Origin: B120-G9 sp034659895 | GTDB taxonomy: Bacteria; Zixibacteria; MSB-5A5; GN15; FEB-12 | Direction: 5' to 3' | Length of the DNA: 22,473 nucleotides | NCBI GenBank assembly: GCA_034659895.1 | Contig: JAYEIF010000054.1 | Location: forward strand, 1-22,473 | Shown: piece after piece, positions 13,977 through 22,198 of the stretch | Layout of the letters: each line of letters opens with the position of its first letter | How positions within the stretch are numbered: position 1 is the stretch's first letter | Program-made: the position numbers and the translations under genes | Notes under the pieces: model-generated | Databases searched by the model: none | Told to the model about the DNA's origin: nothing | The model's input: the letters and a program-made list of their open reading frames with translations, nothing else

Positions 13977-15320
13977 ATGACTATAGATAGCTCCATATTT
14001 AAAGCCTACGATATTAGGGGGATGGTTCCCAATCAGTTAAATCCTGAAATTGCATATAAAATTGGCTATGCATTAACAAATGTACTCAAACCAAAGTCAA
14101 TCGCTGTGGGCAGAGATATGCGTTTGTCTTCGGATGAGCTTTTTGAACATTTTGCTCGTGGAATTAATGATGGTGGTGTGGATATTGTGGACATTGGCCT
14201 TGTTTCTACAGACGGGTTATATTTCGCTGTTGGTAAGTTGTCGCTCGATGGCGGGGTGATGATTACTGCAAGCCATAACCCAAAGGAATACAATGGCTTT
14301 AAAATCTGTGGCAGAAATGCTGAGCCGTTATCCGGAAATGAAGGCCTTAACCAAATACTCAAGTTCATTCAGGAAGATTCCAAAATGTCTAAATCTTCAG
14401 CGCCGGGAATGATTATTCGCAAAGACATTTCCCATGATTACGCTGAACACTGTCTGTCGTTCATTGACCTGACCAAAATTCGACCTTTCAAAGTTGTCAT
14501 TGATGCCGGCAATGGTATGGCTGGAGCAACACTTCCTCCCGTTCTTGATAGGCTTCCATTACAAATAGACAAGCTGTTCTTCGACCTTGATGGTAGTTTT
14601 CCAAACCATCCTGCTTCTCCAATTGAGCTGGAAAATCTCGAGGACTTGTGCCGTAAAATCAAGGAAACTGATGCCGACTTTGGAGTAGCTTTCGATGGCG
14701 ATGCTGACCGTATGTTTCTGGTTGATAAAATGGGTCGTCAGGTTGGCGGTGATATGGTTACTGCACTGGTAGCTAAATCATTGTTATCAACTCACAAGGG
14801 AGAGACAATCCTGTATAACCTTATATGTTCACATACTGTCCCGGAGCTTGTCACCCAGATGGGCGGCACTGCTGTTCGGACCCGTGTCGGCCATGCTCTG
14901 ATTAAACCGTTAATGAAAAAACACAATGCTATTTTCGGCGGCGAACACTCAGGGCACTTCTATTTTCGTGACAACTGGTTTGCTGATTCCGGCCTTATAG
15001 CGTTTTTGGTGTGTCTTGAACTTCTTTCGATTGAAAACCGACCACTCCACGAGATAATTTCGGAAATAGATTCTTACGTTCGTTCGGGAGAAATTAACAG
15101 CCGGGTCGATTCTATTTCTAATACTATTGACAGGGTACGCGAAACCTTCTCTTCAAACGAACAGGACACTGAGGACGGGCTGACAGTAACAGCAGATAAT
15201 TTCTGGTTCAATCTTCGTCCATCAAACACAGAACCCCTGCTTCGTCTCAATGTTGAAGCAAAAAACAAAGACACTCTCGATGAAAAAGTCGAGCAACTTT
15301 TACAAATTATTCGAGCTTGA
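13977..15320 (+). CDS. Phosphomannomutase/phosphoglucomutase (alpha-D-phosphohexomutase)
   Basis: It interconverts sugar 1- and 6-phosphates, feeding nucleotide-sugar, polysaccharide and glycan synthesis in the cytoplasm. At 447 aa it has all four domains of the family: the phosphoserine loop ITASHNPKEYNG (S99), the metal loop DGDADR (D240-R245), the sugar-selecting loop GGEHSGHFYFRD, and the phosphate-binding loop RPSNTEPLLRL. The start KAYDIRGMVPNQL and overall length match the ManB/AlgC-like PMM/PGM branch rather than the phosphoglucosamine mutase GlmM. GEHSGH is typical of PMM/PGM, but exact substrate preference cannot be read from sequence. The double-receiver gene begins two bases after the stop, so the two are likely co-transcribed. 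Confidence 0.92.
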   Translation: MTIDSSIFKAYDIRGMVPNQLNPEIAYKIGYALTNVLKPKSIAVGRDMRLSSDELFEHFARGINDGGVDIVDIGLVSTDGLYFAVGKLSLDGGVMITASHNPKEYNGFKICGRNAEPLSGNEGLNQILKFIQEDSKMSKSSAPGMIIRKDISHDYAEHCLSFIDLTKIRPFKVVIDAGNGMAGATLPPVLDRLPLQIDKLFFDLDGSFPNHPASPIELENLEDLCRKIKETDADFGVAFDGDADRMFLVDKMGRQVGGDMVTALVAKSLLSTHKGETILYNLICSHTVPELVTQMGGTAVRTRVGHALIKPLMKKHNAIFGGEHSGHFYFRDNWFADSGLIAFLVCLELLSIENRPLHEIISEIDSYVRSGEINSRVDSISNTIDRVRETFSSNEQDTEDGLTVTADNFWFNLRPSNTEPLLRLNVEAKNKDTLDEKVEQLLQIIRA

Positions 15321-15322
15321 TT

Positions 15323-16093
15323 ATGAACAAAAAGGAAAATCATATACTGGTGGTTGATGATGATAACAACCTCCGTGAACTATTGATTGATACTCTTGAT
15401 GTAATAGGTTACACAGCCGATTCCGCCGTTGATGGTATTGATGCGCTTGAAAAACTGAAGGACACATCGTATGATTTAATGATATCAGACATCAAAATGC
15501 CGGAGATGGATGGTCTCCGACTCCTTCAAAAGACCAAACGCCACTACCCCAATATGCCAGTTATTATCATCACAGGTTTTGCGACTCCGGAGCTAATGGG
15601 CAGAGCATCACCGGATGGATTTCTTGCCAAACCATTTAGAATATCAGCAATAGAGCAGTTAATCGAAGAAGCGCTTGCAGAACAAAAGATTGAAATCAGA
15701 CAGCAGGTAAAGAATGTTATGGTTGTCGATGATGATGATATGTTTCGACAGATGCTCAGCGAAACATTGAGACTCAACGATTTCATTCCTACATCTGTTG
15801 AAGGTGGAAAAGAAGCGCTGAAAGAACTTGAGAATGGACAGGTGGATACTGTAATAACTGATATCAAGATGCCCGAGATGGACGGTATCACGCTTCTAAA
15901 ACGCATCAAATCGAAGTATCCCGATCTTCCGGTTATTCTGATAACAGGTTTCTTTATAGATGACAATACAATATCCGGTTCCGATTCTGTTCAAGCTGAC
16001 GGTTTTCTCAAGAAGCCCTTTGATTCTGAAAGAATCGTCCAACTTCTTAAAGACCTGTCACCGGTTTGTCCTCCTGCTCCCATTCCCGGATAG
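15323..16093 (+). CDS. Tandem two-receiver (REC-REC) response regulator without output domain
   Basis: There are two complete receiver domains in a row. Each has an acidic patch (VVDDD), a phosphoacceptor Asp inside DIKMPEMDG (D56 and D180 from ATG 15323), a switch Thr (ITG) and a conserved Lys (AKPF, KKPF). Nothing of substance follows the second domain, only a short tail ending CPPAPIPG. It would act through protein contacts or as a phosphate relay or sink rather than by binding DNA. The shared DIKMPEMDG suggests internal duplication. The ATG at 15323 follows the mutase stop by two bases; an in-frame TTG at 15317 would overlap it. No partner kinase is in the window. Confidence 0.9.
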   Translation: MNKKENHILVVDDDNNLRELLIDTLDVIGYTADSAVDGIDALEKLKDTSYDLMISDIKMPEMDGLRLLQKTKRHYPNMPVIIITGFATPELMGRASPDGFLAKPFRISAIEQLIEEALAEQKIEIRQQVKNVMVVDDDDMFRQMLSETLRLNDFIPTSVEGGKEALKELENGQVDTVITDIKMPEMDGITLLKRIKSKYPDLPVILITGFFIDDNTISGSDSVQADGFLKKPFDSERIVQLLKDLSPVCPPAPIPG

Positions 16094-16105
16094 TTACATA
16101 GTTGT

Positions 16106-16145
16106 AGCTTGACGGTCATCGGGGAAATGTTTTCAATGTCAAGCT
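16106..16145. promoter_or_regulatory. Inverted repeat between the double-receiver gene and ileS
   Basis: AGCTTGAC (16106-16113) and GTCAAGCT (16138-16145) are perfect 8-bp arms with a 24-nt loop, 13 bp after the upstream stop codon. No T-run follows, so a classical terminator is not supported. Confidence 0.35.
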
Positions 16146-16187
16146 GACAGGCGGCTGATAGGCAATCGCACCATTTTTCAAAAGTTC

Positions 16188-16216
16188 TTTACAAGAATTG
16201 CCGAATGAAGTAAATT
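16188..16216 (+). promoter_or_regulatory. Candidate promoter of the ileS gene group
   Basis: TTTACA (16188-16193), a 17-bp spacer and TAAATT (16211-16216). The predicted leader is about 55 nt and contains a GCGGC/GCCGC hairpin (16247-16259). No T-box specifier or antiterminator motif was found. Confidence 0.35.
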
Positions 16217-16277
16217 AATAAGCTATATGTTAAATCAGGACCAAAGCGGCTAAGCCGCACATAAGAGATTGAGGACC

Positions 16278-19200
16278 ATGAGATTCGACACATTCAAAGA
16301 AGACTTCTCGCTGCCAGTAGCCGAAGAAAATATCATTGAGCTCTGGGAACAAAATCACATTTTCAATAAAGCTCAGGAAGCAGCAAAAGACAGACCTCCT
16401 TTTGTATTTTACGAAGGTCCGCCGACCGCTAATGGACACCCCGGTATTCATCACGTCATCTCGCGCACTGTAAAGGACCTCATTTGCCGTTACAAATATA
16501 TGCAGGGTTTCAGAGTAGATCGCAAAGGAGGCTGGGATACACACGGTTTACCTGTTGAAATCGAGGTGGAAAAAAGTCTCAAGCTCGACTCAAGAGCAAA
16601 AGTCCTGGAATATGGCATTGCAAAGTTCAATGAGCAGTGTCGTAAATCGGTTTTCAAATATCTTGATGAATGGAATAATATCACCAGACGTATCGGCTAC
16701 TGGCTTGACCTTGAAGGCGCTTATGTAACCTTAACTAATGATTATATCGAATCGGTCTGGTGGATTCTCAAGAACTTCTATGACCGCAACCTTATATACA
16801 AGGGCTACAAGACAGTTCCTTTCTGTCCCCGATGTGGAACCGGTCTGTCAAGCCACGAAGTTGCTCAAGGATACGAAGAGGTCAAAGACCCGTCAATCTT
16901 CGTTAAGGTAAAAGCCGCTGATGCTGACTTCAGCTATCTGGTCTGGACGACTACACCTTGGACACTGCCATCAAATGCCGCACTTTGTATGAAATCGGAT
17001 GCAGATTATGTTATGGTTGAACACGATGGCGAAAAACTAGTGCTGGCTGAAGCGTTAGTAGAAAAGGTCTTTGGTGAACCCAAAGAAGCATTGGAGCGAT
17101 TCAAGGGAACTGATCTTCTTAAACGTCGCTACGAGCCGCTGTTTAATATCTTTGAGGAACAGGCGAGCAAGGCTTATTTTGTTATCAATGCCGATTTCGT
17201 TACTCTCGAAGATGGTACCGGAATTGTTCATATTGCTCCCGGATTTGGCGCAGACGACTATGTGGTTGGGCAACAATTTGATCTACCGGTTTTTCAGGCT
17301 ATCGAAGCCAATGGGATTTTCAAAGATTTTGCCGAACCGTATGCCGGAATGTTTGTCAAAGACGCTGATCCAATTATAATCAAGGACCTTAAAGCAACTG
17401 GTCAGTTGTTCAAGAAAGAGCTCTACGAACACAACTACCCATTCTGCTGGCGGTGCCATTCACCGTTGATATATATTGCACGGCAGTCGTGGTACCTCAA
17501 AACGACTCAATTTAAGGATCAGTTAATCAAGAATAACAACGCCATCAACTGGTATCCCGATGAAATCCGCTCGGGTCGAATGCTTGATTGGCTGGAAAAT
17601 AATGTTGATTGGGCGCTTTCACGCGAAAGGTTCTGGGGCACACCTCTGCCAATTTGGATATGTGATAACCCAAAGTGCGGCGCAAAGAAAGCGGTCGGCT
17701 CCATTGAACAACTACGTCAGGATGGAATCGATGTGCCGGACGATGTTGATCTTCACAAACCGATGATGGATGAGATTAAACTCCGTTGTGAATGCGGCAG
17801 CACTATGACAAGAGTTCCGGAAGTTATCGATTGCTGGTTTGATTCTGGCGCAATGCCGTATGCTCAGTGGCATTATCCTTTTGAGAACAAAGAAGAGTTC
17901 AAGGAAAAATATCCTGCTCAATTTATATCAGAAGCGGTCGATCAAACCCGTGGCTGGTTTTACTCCCTGTTGGCAATATCAACCGTGCTGTTTGACAAAC
18001 CGGCCTTTGAAAACGTTATCGTTCTCGAATTGATTCTCGATAAATACGGTAAGAAAATGTCTAAGCATAAGGGAAATGTAGTCGATCCTTTTGAGACCAT
18101 TAATAAATTCGGCGCAGATCCTGTGCGATGGTATCTTGTGTCCACTTCTAACCCATGGCTCCCGACCAAATTCGCCCCCGAGAATCTGAAAGAAGTCATC
18201 CGCAAATACTTTGACACTTTGCGCAACACCTATTCCTTTTTCGCAATTTATGCTAATATCGACGAAGTCCCTACGCGAGCCTCCGAATCTGGATTGTCGA
18301 TAGAGAAATATCTTGAAAGCAAAGCCGGCGAGGAAGATCGCTTTGACCGTTGGATAGTTTCGCGCTTCAACAGCCTTATCAAAAAAGTCTCCACTGCCTT
18401 TGATAACTATGAAATAACATTTCCAGTGCGAGCCATACAAACTTTTGTCATAAATGAACTGTCAAACTGGTACGTCCGCAATAACCGTCGCAGATTTTGG
18501 GCAAAGGGTGACGATCCATCCAAAATGCGAGCATATCTGACTCTGTACCGAATGTTGGAGGGTGTTTGTCGGCTTACAGCTCCTGTAACACCGATGGTTT
18601 CCGATATGATATGGCGTCAACTTGTTGGGGCAGTTCACAACGATAATGGTCAAACCCAATCTGTGCATCTATCCGGCTATCCTCAGGCTAATGAAAACGT
18701 CATTGACGTGGATCTCGAAGAAAGTATGGGATTGGTGGAGAAGATAGTGTCTCTTGGACGGGCGGCTCGTGCGCGTCGAAATCTTAAAGTTCGACAACCA
18801 TTATCGCAACTTATGGTATCAACACCAAAGGATTTCGCTTTCGACAAACTCGCAGATTACCTTAACATTATCAAAAGCGAGTTGAACGTTAAGACAATAG
18901 AAAGTGCCGAAGACCTTGATAAATACATATCATATTCAGCCAAGTTGAATTTTAAGCAAGCTGGTCCGCGTTTGGGAGATAAGGTCAAAGTTGTTGCTCC
19001 AATAATAGCTGAACTAGACAACGAAAGTGTCCGTGAATTTGATCAGAGTGGTGAGTTGGAGCTTGAGGTCGATGGTAATGAAATTGCTCTAACAACTGAG
19101 GAAGTTGATATTTCTCGAAAGGAACGAGAAGGATTTGCTGTTGAGAGTGATGAAATGGTGACTGTGGCTCTGGCTGTCGAGCTTAGCGAAGAGCTTGTAG

Positions 19201-19457
19201 CTGAAGGGTTTGCCCGAGAAATAGTGAGTAAAGTTCAGAATATGCGAAAAAGTTCTGGTTTTGAGGTTACTGATTATATTACCATAACAGTAGATTCTTC
19301 AGAGCGGCTTAAAGATGCTGCTCGAAACTGGGAGGAGTTTATCCGGCGCGAGACGCTGGCTAATAGTATAAGCTTTGATGATGGCGAGACTATTGACAAT
19401 GGCACCAAGTGGAATATCAATGGAGTAGAGACAATTATTGCTGTCAGTAAGGTTTAG
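16278..19457 (+). CDS. ileS: Isoleucyl-tRNA synthetase, type 2 (IleRS2)
   Basis: This class I synthetase charges tRNA-Ile. The 1059-aa length and motifs fit the type-2, eukaryote-like branch: HIGH-like signature in PTANGHPGIHHVISRT near residue 54, FCPRCGTGLSSHEVAQGY, the editing-domain motifs WTTTPWTLPSN and GTGIVHIAPGFGADD, and the KMSKS loop as KMSKHKGN at 593. The anticodon-binding region follows (DRWIVSRFNSL and onward), with the long C-terminal part expected. IleRS2 enzymes are generally much less sensitive to mupirocin than IleRS1. ATG 16278 is preferred; an in-frame TTG at 16269 is possible, and GAGG at 16271-16274 is close to the ATG. It heads a run with the DksA-type gene and lspA, echoing the common ileS-lspA pairing. 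Confidence 0.96.
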   Translation: MRFDTFKEDFSLPVAEENIIELWEQNHIFNKAQEAAKDRPPFVFYEGPPTANGHPGIHHVISRTVKDLICRYKYMQGFRVDRKGGWDTHGLPVEIEVEKSLKLDSRAKVLEYGIAKFNEQCRKSVFKYLDEWNNITRRIGYWLDLEGAYVTLTNDYIESVWWILKNFYDRNLIYKGYKTVPFCPRCGTGLSSHEVAQGYEEVKDPSIFVKVKAADADFSYLVWTTTPWTLPSNAALCMKSDADYVMVEHDGEKLVLAEALVEKVFGEPKEALERFKGTDLLKRRYEPLFNIFEEQASKAYFVINADFVTLEDGTGIVHIAPGFGADDYVVGQQFDLPVFQAIEANGIFKDFAEPYAGMFVKDADPIIIKDLKATGQLFKKELYEHNYPFCWRCHSPLIYIARQSWYLKTTQFKDQLIKNNNAINWYPDEIRSGRMLDWLENNVDWALSRERFWGTPLPIWICDNPKCGAKKAVGSIEQLRQDGIDVPDDVDLHKPMMDEIKLRCECGSTMTRVPEVIDCWFDSGAMPYAQWHYPFENKEEFKEKYPAQFISEAVDQTRGWFYSLLAISTVLFDKPAFENVIVLELILDKYGKKMSKHKGNVVDPFETINKFGADPVRWYLVSTSNPWLPTKFAPENLKEVIRKYFDTLRNTYSFFAIYANIDEVPTRASESGLSIEKYLESKAGEEDRFDRWIVSRFNSLIKKVSTAFDNYEITFPVRAIQTFVINELSNWYVRNNRRRFWAKGDDPSKMRAYLTLYRMLEGVCRLTAPVTPMVSDMIWRQLVGAVHNDNGQTQSVHLSGYPQANENVIDVDLEESMGLVEKIVSLGRAARARRNLKVRQPLSQLMVSTPKDFAFDKLADYLNIIKSELNVKTIESAEDLDKYISYSAKLNFKQAGPRLGDKVKVVAPIIAELDNESVREFDQSGELELEVDGNEIALTTEEVDISRKEREGFAVESDEMVTVALAVELSEELVAEGFAREIVSKVQNMRKSSGFEVTDYITITVDSSERLKDAARNWEEFIRRETLANSISFDDGETIDNGTKWNINGVETIIAVSKV

Positions 19458-19471
19458 TAATAGAGGTTTGT

Positions 19472-19864
19472 ATGAGAACCAGAGAGAAGGAAAAGTACAA
19501 AAAACTGCTTCTGGCTAAACGTAAAGCCTTGTTGGAGGATATTGATTACCAGATGGACTCGCAAGTGTCAACCACTATTCGCGAATCGACCGGCGACATT
19601 TCCTCATACTCGTACCATATGGCTGATCAGGGAACTGATGCTATGGAACGTGAAAAAGGTTTTATGTTTGCATCACGTTCCGGCAGGTTAATCTACCATA
19701 TCGATGAAGCCTTGAGGCGAATCGAGGATGGAACTTACGGCAAATGTTTAATCTGCGGGAAGCAAATCAGCAAGGACCGTCTGGATGCGGTTCCTCACGC
19801 CAGAATGTGCATCAAATGCAAGTCAACCGAAGAGGGTTCCAAGACTGAGCGAGAAAAGAAATAG
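19472..19864 (+). CDS. DksA/TraR-type zinc-finger protein
   Basis: This 130-aa protein has a basic helical N-terminus (REKEKYKKLLLAKRKALLEDI), a central acidic stretch MADQGTDAMEREK, and a C4 zinc finger: CLICG and CIKC separated by a linker ending VPHARM. DksA-family proteins enter the secondary channel of RNA polymerase; in E. coli DksA works with ppGpp. Here the tip residues read DQGTDA rather than the DxxDxA of classical DksA, as in many DksA-like proteins, so ppGpp synergy cannot be assumed. SD AGAGG is 5 nt before the ATG and 14 bp separate it from ileS. Its last 80 bp also encode the start of lspA in another frame. Confidence 0.9.
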   Translation: MRTREKEKYKKLLLAKRKALLEDIDYQMDSQVSTTIRESTGDISSYSYHMADQGTDAMEREKGFMFASRSGRLIYHIDEALRRIEDGTYGKCLICGKQISKDRLDAVPHARMCIKCKSTEEGSKTEREKK

Positions 19865-20378
19865 TTCCCTTCTATGGTCGGCTGTGATTCTGATTGCCGT
19901 GATTCTGGCAGATCAGATTACGAAGCTATGGGCAGTCAGCAATCTGACCAATTCTCCATCAGTGGAAGTTTTCGGAAGATTCTTTATGCTTACCCTTGTA
20001 TACAACAAGGGGGGTGCATTGGGAACCAACTTTGGCTCTTCTGCCGCTTACCTGATTTCTTCAATATTAATACTGGCTTTTGTGCTCTATTACACTTTCG
20101 TTAATCGAAACAATCCACGTCTGGCTTATGCTTTATCATTCATCACAGGCGGAGCAATTGGCAATATAATCGACCGATTACGTTTAGGGCATGTGATTGA
20201 TTTTCTGGATGTTGATTTCTTTAACATAGATTTTCTCGGGTATCATCTGGATCGCTGGTGGACTTTTAATCTGGCTGATGCTGCGATAACCTGCTCGATA
20301 ATCTACCTTTTGGCCTATATTCTATTCTTCAGCCGTCAAAGGAAAGTTACGACTGAGAAAGAATTGCCAAAACAGTAG
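19785..20378 (+). CDS. lspA: Lipoprotein signal peptidase II
   Basis: LspA cleaves signal peptides of diacylglyceryl-modified prolipoproteins in the inner membrane. Four hydrophobic segments are visible (LLWSAVILIAVILADQITKLW; YLISSILILAFVLYYTF; a weaker central one; ITCSIIYLLAYILFF). Both catalytic Asp are present: GNIIDRLRLGHVIDF (D130) and FNLADAAIT (D165). At 197 aa it is longer than usual (about 160) because of a ~28-residue polar N-terminal extension. The only conventional start in frame is ATG 19785, with SD AAGGA (19772-19776) 8 nt upstream, so it overlaps the DksA-type gene by 80 bp in a different frame. A CTG near the first membrane helix would give a normal length but is unusual. 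It would process the lipoproteins predicted in this window. Confidence 0.93.
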   Translation: MRFLTPECASNASQPKRVPRLSEKRNSSLLWSAVILIAVILADQITKLWAVSNLTNSPSVEVFGRFFMLTLVYNKGGALGTNFGSSAAYLISSILILAFVLYYTFVNRNNPRLAYALSFITGGAIGNIIDRLRLGHVIDFLDVDFFNIDFLGYHLDRWWTFNLADAAITCSIIYLLAYILFFSRQRKVTTEKELPKQ

Positions 20379-20436
20379 CAAAAAGCTAAACAGACTAAAA
20401 AAGGGCGCTGTTTGTAAAAGAAAACTCATATATCTA

Positions 20437-20463
20437 TTGACATAATGTAGTGTTGATTACAAT
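20437..20463 (+). promoter_or_regulatory. Candidate promoter of hcp
   Basis: TTGACA (20437-20442) followed by TACAAT (20458-20463) at 15 bp, or CAATAT at 17 bp. It lies about 75 bp before the hcp start. No clear NsrR, FNR or HcpR operator was recognised. Confidence 0.45.
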
Positions 20464-20536
20464 ATTCTCTCGCTGGAAAAATAATGAATAGAACAATGAA
20501 ATCGAGTTAGATAGTATAGAGAAGGAGACTATAAAA

Positions 20537-22198
20537 ATGAGCATGTTTTGTTTCCAATGTCAGGAGACAGCCAAAAATACTGGTTGCACAAAGCGCGGTG
20601 TTTGTGGAAAGAAAGCAGAAACCGCCGAACTTCAGGATTTGTTAATCTATGTCCTAAGGGGAATATCGATCTGGGGAAGAAAAGCGGATGAAGTCAAGGT
20701 GTTCGATAAAGATGCTTCCGCCTTTATAACAGAGGCGCTCTTTGCCACGATTACAAATGCGAATTTTGATGATGACAGGTTTGTTGCTCTTATCAAAGAG
20801 GGACTAATAATTCGGAAACGCGTTCAGGATAGCTTTCTGTCAGCTTACAAAAAAGAATCAGGCAAAGAATATTCCGAAGATGTGCACGATAGCGCTACCT
20901 GGTACTCCGACGATGTTGAAGAATTTCATACAAAGGCAAGTACAGTGGGAGTGCTCGCAACTGAAAATGAAGACGTTCGTTCTTTAAGGGAACTTGTTAT
21001 CTATGGCTTAAAGGGGCTGTCGGCGTATGTTGAACACGCAGCTGTGCTGGGACACCAAAATGATGATATTTACCGTTTCATCTTCGAGGCTCTTGAATCT
21101 ACAACTCTGAATCTGTCAGTCGATGACATGGTTGGTATGGTTATGAAGACAGGTGAAATGGGCGTTCAAGGAATGGCTCTCCTTGATAAAGCTAATACCG
21201 AAATCTATGGTAACCCCGAAATAACAGAAGTAGATATCGGTGTGCAAAAAAATCCGGGCATTTTGATTTCGGGTCACGATTTGAGAGATATGGAAGACCT
21301 GCTTGAACAGACAGAAAATAGCGGGATTGACGTTTACACTCACGGTGAAATGTTGCCTGCAAATTACTACCCGGCATTCAAAAAGTACAAACATTTCGTT
21401 GGCAATTATGGCAACGCATGGTGGAAACAAGGGACAGAATTCGCTTCTTTTAACGGTCCAATTTTGATGACTACTAATTGCATTATTCCCGTAAAAGATG
21501 AATACAAAAACCGCATATTTACAACTGGAGCTGTTGGTTATCCAGAAGTAAAACACATTCCCGACCGAACTGATGGTAAACCTAAAAATTTCTCTGAGCT
21601 GATAGAACTGGCAAAGACTTGTGCGCCGCCAACAGAGCTTGAAACAGGAAAGATAGTCGGAGGATTTGCGCACGATCAGGTATTGAAACTTGCCGATAAG
21701 GTAGTAGGCGCTGTTAAATCAGGAGCAATTAAACAGTTTATAGTTATGGCGGGATGTGATGGTCGCCATAAAACAAGATCCTACTTTACCGAACTAGCGG
21801 AAGCACTTCCGAAAGATACGGTAATTCTGACTGCCGGCTGTGCGAAATACCGTTATAATAAGCTCCAACTTGGTGATATTGATGGTATTCCGAGAGTCCT
21901 TGATGCCGGACAATGCAACGATTCGTATTCGCTTGTTGTTATTGCGCTGAAGTTAAAGGAAGTCTTTGGGCTCGATGATATAAATGATCTTCCAATTTCG
22001 TACGATATTGCTTGGTACGAGCAGAAGGCAGTTATAGTGCTGCTTGCACTTTTGTATTTAGGAGTGAAAAGTATCCGTCTTGGTCCAACTATCCCTGCAT
22101 TTCTCTCGCCGAATGTTACAAAGGTATTGGTAGAGAATTTTGATATTAAGGGCATCACGACTGTGGAAGAAGACATGAAAGATATGCTTCAATACTAA
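20537..22198 (+). CDS. hcp: Hybrid-cluster protein (hydroxylamine reductase / NO-related)
   Basis: Hcp reduces hydroxylamine in vitro and acts in NO and nitrosative stress (NO reduction and S-nitrosylation in E. coli). The 553-aa protein is a full-length class I form: the N-terminal cluster motif is C5-x2-C8-x8-C17-x5-C23. Hybrid-cluster ligands are all in place: ISGHDL, THGEMLPANYYP, TTNCIIP, MAGCDGR (the persulfide Cys), TAGCAKY, DAGQCNDSYS and WYEQKAV. From memory it is very close to the Desulfovibrio enzyme through most of its length, as expected of this branch in strict anaerobes. SD AAGGAG (20522-20527) is 9 nt before the ATG. It stands alone, with no hcr reductase partner visible. Electron donor and regulator are therefore unknown. 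Confidence 0.96.
   Translation: MSMFCFQCQETAKNTGCTKRGVCGKKAETAELQDLLIYVLRGISIWGRKADEVKVFDKDASAFITEALFATITNANFDDDRFVALIKEGLIIRKRVQDSFLSAYKKESGKEYSEDVHDSATWYSDDVEEFHTKASTVGVLATENEDVRSLRELVIYGLKGLSAYVEHAAVLGHQNDDIYRFIFEALESTTLNLSVDDMVGMVMKTGEMGVQGMALLDKANTEIYGNPEITEVDIGVQKNPGILISGHDLRDMEDLLEQTENSGIDVYTHGEMLPANYYPAFKKYKHFVGNYGNAWWKQGTEFASFNGPILMTTNCIIPVKDEYKNRIFTTGAVGYPEVKHIPDRTDGKPKNFSELIELAKTCAPPTELETGKIVGGFAHDQVLKLADKVVGAVKSGAIKQFIVMAGCDGRHKTRSYFTELAEALPKDTVILTAGCAKYRYNKLQLGDIDGIPRVLDAGQCNDSYSLVVIALKLKEVFGLDDINDLPISYDIAWYEQKAVIVLLALLYLGVKSIRLGPTIPAFLSPNVTKVLVENFDIKGITTVEEDMKDMLQY

Noticed and set aside
16146..16277. T-box leader upstream of ileS
   Set aside because: The leader is too short from the likely promoter and lacks the T-box antiterminator motif.
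21116..21673. 185-aa minus-strand open frame
   Set aside because: It is antisense to hcp, where the forward frame has all cluster ligands; no independent coding evidence.
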